Below, in pieces: positions 57,257 to 64,000 of a DNA stretch of 64,000 bases. The notes below the pieces were generated by a model, which was not told the DNA's origin, did not search any database, and saw only the letters and a list, made by a program, of their open reading frames with translations. Position 1 is the stretch's first letter; each line of letters opens with the position of its first letter. Location of the stretch: NCBI GenBank assembly GCA_038501625.1, contig JAZAYU010000124.1, positions 62,001 through 126,000 on the forward strand. The letters are read 5' to 3'. The position numbers were made by a program, and so were the translations under genes. Source of the stretch: Corbicula japonica. Its lineage: Eukaryota > Mollusca > Bivalvia > Venerida > Cyrenidae.

Positions 57257-60200
57257 ATGAATAGACTAGATCTCGTTTGCTTCGTGACTCTACTGTTTCT
57301 TCCTTCGTTATGTTGGGCTATCGGCTACAGTAAGTGATTTAAAAAATATTCATTAACATTATATTGCTTTTTAAAATCGTAGGGTTCTTATTTGAATGCA
57401 CCGAAATGCATCATTGACTGAGTTTAAAGTACACCACGTTTCGTCATTGCACTGTCAGGTATAAAATAGCAATTTAAAAATCTCTCGAAAGGCAAAATGC
57501 AGTTCAAGTAAACTTTGCCTAAAAGTTCTTAATATGTTTTTATTTCCCACATATATGAAACGTTTGAACAGCAATGAGAAAATAGCTGGATTCAAAAATT
57601 CACTGAAATTCTGTTTAGATCTACATCCAAATACAAAAAACAAAGCAACACAAAACATCTATTTGCCCACATGAGTAATAATATACTGACAAAATGTATG
57701 CAATATAAGAAACGTGTATTTAAAATAAAAATGTTTGACCTTGTTATTTCATAGCGTAGTTATTTGGTAGCTTAAATGGATAAAGAAAAATTAAAATGGT
57801 CTTTTCTCTCTTCATTCTTGAAAGTTCTTTAAATGACATCGTATATTTTCAGCATCAAATGTCACATATTAATATTAAAATTGTTTGTGTTTGGATGTAA
57901 ATAAGTTTATTGGGAATTTATAGGTCTAGCTATTTCTCTTTACTGTCCTAACTTTTTTTTAACGTACTGTATGTAAAATAAGCATTAAACATTTACTTGG
58001 GCAATGTTTTTATTGAACTCAGTTTTGGCGTTAAAGAGAAGTTGATATTAATATTGATGACAGTAGAATGACGACTGCCAAAGAACCTTAAAGAGGCATG
58101 GGTTGTATCAATAACTGTGGTTGTCTATTTTGTTTTTGTGTTGCCCTTTCGAAGAAACAGCGATACATAAGGATCGCTTTGTCGTCCGTCGATCCGTCGG
58201 TTTGTCACGAAAACTTAACGTTGGGCTATAACTTTGCCATTTCTTAATATTTCTTCATCAAACTTTTTATTTTTTTTATTAATGACAAAACGGTAAAAAT
58301 GTCTTCTACTTTAGGTCAAGGTCATTTTTAATGAATTTATGACTGTTTTTATACTTAGATTATTCATTCTGACAAAGTTCCCGAGGGCCACAAACGTGTT
58401 TAACTGAACACCCATCTACTTATTTCATATAATGTTTGTGTATATACTTTAGTTGATATGCCCCACGAAAATGACACATTAAATACCACGTATCTTAAAA
58501 ATGATTGCGCAAAATTAATACAAGTTTTTTATCATTAGAACACGCTTTGTCATATTTGTCCAATGTAGTTAATGGATTACAAGTGACTACATTGTTTTTA
58601 CCATTTAATTAAAAATGATCTGTTAACGCCTCTACGTAAAGCCTTAAACCGATGATAGTAAATTTACACATTAACTTCATCCTCTACGATAAAGCCTATT
58701 AAAATCTAATCGTAATTTACCCAAATGAAAACCACCTAACATTGATTCAGTCTTTAAATATAACCACCAGTGAAAACAATAAAATGATTAAACAATTTGA
58801 ACAGTTAATACATATTACTCTTGCAGCGTGCTATCCTGACAACACTATAACAGTGACTGGACTTGGGTCGAGTACTACTGCTGTATTTGCTAAGAATTCA
58901 GAAGGTGTAAACTGTACTACTTCTGCTGCAGCTGATACTGTCAACATCACAAACTGTGCCAAGGTACAGTATACAATACCGCATTCTAGGCTTAAAAGTA
59001 AATAAATCTAATGGATTAACTATATTGAAACTAGGCCTATAAATGTTACGTGCAGACAGATTAGTACTCCTACTTTTTTTTATCCCGAAATAGTTTTGCA
59101 ACAAAAGTTAGCTCCAAATTTCATATATTTGTAGACAGACTAGGTTTATACAAGACACAACAGTAAATACATTGTATTTTAAACCAAAGACTCGGTTATT
59201 GGCTTAAATAAATTCATTTTACCACGAAACAATAAACCTTTTATGGGGAGGTTGAGAAACGAGAACAATTAGGGTTACCGCCTTGGAACGGTCAGTTTGC
59301 CAATGTGGGTTGAAACCAGGCTCTTGAGTGCACCAACCTCGCACTTGCCCCAACAGGTTCTCATATAAACACAAAAGAACAAAGTACAAGTACGAGTTGT
59401 TCAAACATCAAAGATTTCAATCAGATTGATAACGAAAATGAATTAATTCCAGAAGAATCTTTTCCACTACAGGACAAATACATCGTGTTCTCCTTTGGAT
59501 CGTACAGTAACATGTTGGAAAATCAAATCATCGGAGGCAGCTCTATTTCTGTTGTCAACATCACTTGCAATGAGATAGAACCTACAGGCCATACAATAAA
59601 CAATACATTCGGCGCAAGGTGGGTACCGTTTCACAAATGTGTAAATACCATTTTGAATCTGAACAGCTTTGTACAAAAAGGATTGCATGCATTTCACCAA
59701 AAACATTTCAATTAAACTATTTTGATGCATGTTTCGTCGCTGGAATGTATTTTTGTTTTTGTTGACAAATACATTCTGTTTTTTTAACTGCAGCTATTTT
59801 TTTCAATAAAGAATGGATTGTTTATCATCTCGGTTATCTTTATTTTTACGATCACGTCGTTTAAAAAGCAAAAGTTATGGTGTTACTTGCTCAGACTTCA
59901 AATCTCGCGCGTGGCGGGATTCAAATGAAGTTTCATGTGACTTGCTCTGTATTACGTATGTATAGATCATAATTCGTAAACATGTGGGTGTAGAATCTAG
60001 CTTAATGGGCAAAATTGCTTAAATTCATGTACCAATTATTTCAATAGTTTTATTATGGCTCTACAAATATAAGTAGTTATTTTCCTCTAATGACATTTTT
60101 ATTTTAATTTGCTTATCAATTGTCCGGTAAAGACTTGTTAACTTACTGGATATTTATTATACCGGCGTTATTTTAAGAGCATAACTCCGTGAATTTTGTT

Positions 60201-63141
60201 TCAGCATCCAGTATAATGAAACACAGGCTATTGCTGTAACGTACAATGTCTGGAGCGATCTTGATAAAACTTTTGCCAATGTAGGCGAGCCAGTGGTTTG
60301 GAGCATTCATTTTCCCAGTAAGTTTAACATTTATAATCTATTCACACAATTATACTTGCCAGTTTACTAGTAGTTTGTCATAAACACCTAGTTTTGGTTC
60401 GATACATCACTCTTGTTCAGACTAAAAATAAGTGGATGTCAGCTGCTAAAATGTGTATTAAATTTGTTTTCGGCATTCTACTGTAATTTATAATAAACGT
60501 ACTCTTTCTCCACAGGCGAATACTATTTGGAAGTAGACTTCTGCACTGCCAATCCTGGAATTCATTATGACGAGGAAACAGCGATCACCCTTATTTTAGA
60601 CTAGTAAGAACATTTTGTAGACTAACATTGAATTCTGTACAATGTGTTGAACATTGGCTGATCGGTAATTCCGATGTAAGTGTCGTGTTTGTTCATCGGT
60701 TTATAAATTCTGTCTATATATTTTGCCCCCGCAAAGTGGCAGGCATTTAGTTGCACTCGTCCATCCGTACGTCCGTTCGTACGTAGGTAACCCAAATCTT
60801 GTGGCATCAACTCCTCATTTCTATAGGGTGGATTTAGATTAAGCAGGATGTGTAATTGATTTTTTCCTGCAAACAGAGTTATGGCCCTTTGTTACAAATG
60901 TTGTTGTTGCAATGGGGGCATTGGTGTCCGAGGACAGATTCTAGTTAGTCATATTAGTTGCATCGAAATATTCCAGAAAATGTGTAGCGTTGTAATTGTC
61001 TGTAGAACAATTATAACATCCGACTGCATGTCCTTAATGTTCCGTTTTAGTGTCTAACATTTATCTTGTTAATCACTTCCATGGTCACTAACTTTTATAA
61101 TTTCTTTTAACCGACTATGCTGTAATTTAAATACGTCACCATTGTCATGTATAAATAAATATACGATAACTGTAACTGTAAGAAATAAATGAGGTTACCC
61201 TTAATTGGGGCACGAAACGAAAAAAAGATCTGGATCTGACGCTAGATTAATTTTTCTGTTAGCATACTACTGATGCCTAACGAACCATGTTGCTTGCCAC
61301 TTCGGTAGCACATGCATACACAATTTATGAAATATTTTTTTCAGTTGCACACAAAGTACGGATCTGATCAGCAGCTTCTCTCCTGCCTCTGGTTTAGCAA
61401 CAGCAACAATCAACGCTTTCAAGTTCTACGATAACAACAGTGTGCACCTTCACTGTTGGCTGGTGGTGTGCCCCACACCCTCGGGTTGCGTAGTAAGTAC
61501 ACTAAACAATGCCTCAAGATTATATAACTGGAAATGGAAACCAGACTCGGATCTCGTGGATCTGACTGGTCGCCATTTCAACTGATCAGATTCTTGAGAT
61601 TTGAGACTGGTTTCCATGCTCGGTTTTATAACCTTGGTCACTGGTCTATTTCCACAATCAACACATCGTTAAGGAAATAGTTTGTCCATAAAGCATGACT
61701 ACTGAAGTGCACGCCCGCCACTAACCCACCCCCAGATTGTAATCGGTTAGTCAATGTTCTGGAATGACATGGATTTTAATTTATTCGTCCGTACAAAAAT
61801 CGCTTCTAATAAAACACAAACATATGCACTTTTCTGATCTACATTTTAAAACAAATCTACAATATTAAATTTTGACAAGCGCTCACCGCTCTGTTTTGTT
61901 TTATACTGACTGTCTTGGGCATTTACTCCTGAAATAGTGGACGATTAATTTCATAACTATCGAGACGATTATAAATTTATCAACGTGTTTAGTTCTAGTT
62001 AAATTATGGAAAGGAACAAACATGTGAACTCGAATAAAACTGACATGAGATAAAATTTCAATGGACAAGTTAAATTTAAAATTTCAGACTTCTTGTCAGA
62101 GCACCAGGAAAAGGCAAGTTGATGCGAAGGAAGGTACAGACGGTAGATTCCGATCAGAGTTCGGACAAGTGCTACAAATCATTGATCCAAATGCTAGTGG
62201 AGTGAAACCACGTAAGTATGCACCAAACAACTCATTAGAAATGTCAAACACTGAAATGATCAAAAAATCAATAATTTGAAAATTTACCTCAACACTTTTC
62301 TCGTAAATTTGTGCACAAATGTCTTCAATTTGATGTAAATCTACACTTTCTGTAAAATTTTGTCGATCTTACAGACAATGATCCATTTCAAATCGCTGAA
62401 CATTTTTAGTTACGAACGCTTTTCAATGAATTCAAATTAACGATGGCCGAATATTGCAAAAAGTTGTATGCACTATAAGCTAATAAAACTGACACGGATG
62501 TCGTTTAAAGAGCCATTTCATTGAATTGAATGAAAGTAGGGGTCTGTATGTTGCAGATCCTCGGAATCGCCCACTATTTTTACTCGACTTTCCATAAAAT
62601 ACCGAACTATTTTACTCTCTTTTCGAGACAGCGTTAGTACCCCAAATTCGTTAAAAATTTGCAATCTTATTATATACATTACTGGCAATATCAAGGATCA
62701 AACCGAGTCTGCAATAATTTGATATTTGTCGTGTTCTTTTAAATTTATTGTAATATCGCAGTAGCATTGTTTAATGTTAATGTCTCCCGAACATTCTGGT
62801 AGATATTTTACTCGTTCAACGAATGTTTCGCAAACTTTTCTACCTCACAGCCTCCCACACAATTAATAAACATACAATGTACAAACACATGTAAACACCT
62901 GAACTTAACGGCCGGAGATTATAGAGATTTGAAACCAGTCTCGAATTTCAATGATCGTCATTTCAGCCAATCAGATCTATGAGATTTGAGGCTGGTTTCC
63001 ATTCTCAGTTTTATAAAAATATATTCGGTCAGGTTTCATCAAACTCACCTAATTGTATTACTGTAACAAATGTTTGTGTTTGCAGTTTCAGGTCTGAGCC
63101 TCACTTTAACCATCTTGATTGTGCTCGCCAGTCTACTCTGA
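57257..63141 (+). CDS. ZP-domain secreted protein, copy 4 (8 coding exons, 294 aa)
   Basis: Coding exons: 57257-57329, 58827-58963, 59473-59618, 60205-60317, 60516-60603, 61345-61492, 62088-62211, 63086-63141; lengths and phases equal the other copies, open to TGA. The signal peptide is MNRLDLVCFVTLLFLPSLCW|A (D2N against copy 1); D50E lies in exon 3 and N272S in exon 8. All ten ZP cysteines, RKR|Q and the hydrophobic tail are kept. Everything up to about 59,030 follows copy 1 base by base, while from exon 4 onward introns and 3' flank follow copy 2. The gene thus looks like a recombinant of two paralogues that kept the reading frame. No damage seen. Confidence 0.88.
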
Positions 63142-64000
63142 TGTTCATGGATGTATACCGTTGGATTACTACCTGAAATGAGACTTTTTCAAGAAACAAG
63201 AGATTATGAGCTTGGTACTGTCATATAGAATATGACTTATTGGTCAATTAGTGTAATTGTAAATAATACATAAAAATTATGAAGCTATTTTTGTTGACTT
63301 TCCTTCTCCTTCCATGAATACTGCCTTTGCCTCTACCTCTTAGTAAGCTAAAGAAAACCTTTGCACATGTGTATCATTATAAGGAAAAACAACACGAAAT
63401 TCTAAATTACAATGCCCAAGGTTATAAAACTGAACATGGAAAAAAAGTCTCAAATCTCAAGCAATTGATTGGCTTAAATGGCGACTGGTCGCCATTTCAG
63501 CCAATCAGAAGCTTGAGATTCGAGACTGGTTTCCATGCTCAGTTTTATTACAAGGATCACATTCACCATTTCGAATAGCTTTTTCTAAAGCAGACGAGAC
63601 TTAGTTTATTATAAATATAAACTTGTTAATGTCGATATTATGCCCATTCCACGAAGAAGCTGGGGTATATTGCTTTGCACATGTCGGTCTATCCGTTCGT
63701 CCGTCCGTCCGTAACCATCCTTGTCTAATCAATAACCTGACAACGAGTTGACATACGGTCCTCAGAGGTTTTTCATTATAAATAGATGACCCTCTATTAA
63801 TTCTGAGGTCAGGCAGTCAAAGGTCAAGGTCAGTGAACTTCAATAAAATAACAGCAAATTACTATTCAATTGGCGTTTGGGGGCCAGACATGTATTAAAG
63901 TCATTTTACATTTTTGAAAACAAAAAAAAATATTTCTATTCTCTATAGTTTTGGCCAATGAATCTTTGAAAATAAATTAAGCCCGAATCGTCCCTATACA
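63142..64000 (+). other. 3' flank of copy 4, cut by the window end
   Basis: Matches 31936-32820 after copy 2 almost exactly: hairpin (63416-63550, with a 14-bp deletion in the right part), CCGTCCG repeat (63645-63840) and the TCATTTTACATTTTTGAAAA segment. No gene seen; a further array and gene copy may follow outside. Confidence 0.65.

Overview
This looks like nuclear DNA from an invertebrate animal, most likely a bivalve mollusc. It is AT-rich, intron-rich and crowded with transposon relics. It also carries dispersed repeats with runs of CCGTCCG and AAGGTCAAGGTCA of the kind I associate with bivalve genomes. The phylum is an inference from repeat style and gene content; no marker gene in the window proves it.

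The main content is a head-to-tail array, all on the + strand, of nearly identical genes for a small secreted zona pellucida (ZP) domain protein. Four complete copies are present: copy 1 (promoter near 7992, CDS 8730-15166), copy 2 (25279; 26020-31935), copy 3 (41214; 41962-47872) and copy 4 (56519; 57257-63141). The 3' end of a fifth, copy 0, lies at 395-1906. Each complete copy has a non-coding first exon behind a TATA box and eight coding exons with identical lengths (73, 137, 146, 113, 88, 148, 124 and 56 nt). Each encodes 294 aa: signal peptide, ZP-N (4 Cys), ZP-C (6 Cys), a tribasic cleavage site (RKR|Q) and a short C-terminal hydrophobic tail with no cytoplasmic segment. Copy 0 has lost almost all of the exon that carries the cleavage site.

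The repeating unit is about 15-17 kb. Between genes each unit holds a conserved 3' flank (hairpin element, CCGTCCG repeat, degenerate TTGAAAATTGCAAA tandem repeat). Next comes a minisatellite of 61-bp units followed by 80/81-bp units, and then a conserved 5' flank leading to the next promoter. The minisatellite has about 20, 2, 22 and 45 units of 61 bp in the four intergenic gaps. Comparing copies shows a mosaic. The 5' halves pair as 1 with 4 and 2 with 3. The far 3' ends pair as 0 with 3 and 2 with 4. The switches fall in or near intron 3 to exon 4, so unequal exchange or conversion between paralogues has reshuffled the array.

Unit-specific insertions date and disturb the array. There is a 4.9-kb composite (18128-22985) with a broken Penelope-like reverse transcriptase, direct duplicates and nested palindromes. 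There is a TTAA-flanked foldback element split by a TA-flanked mariner-like element (36673-38438). There is a 5'-truncated LINE with a 10-bp target duplication (38753-40353). Three small inverted-repeat elements sit inside introns of copies 1 and 3. No tRNA, rRNA or CRISPR was recognised, and no other host gene.
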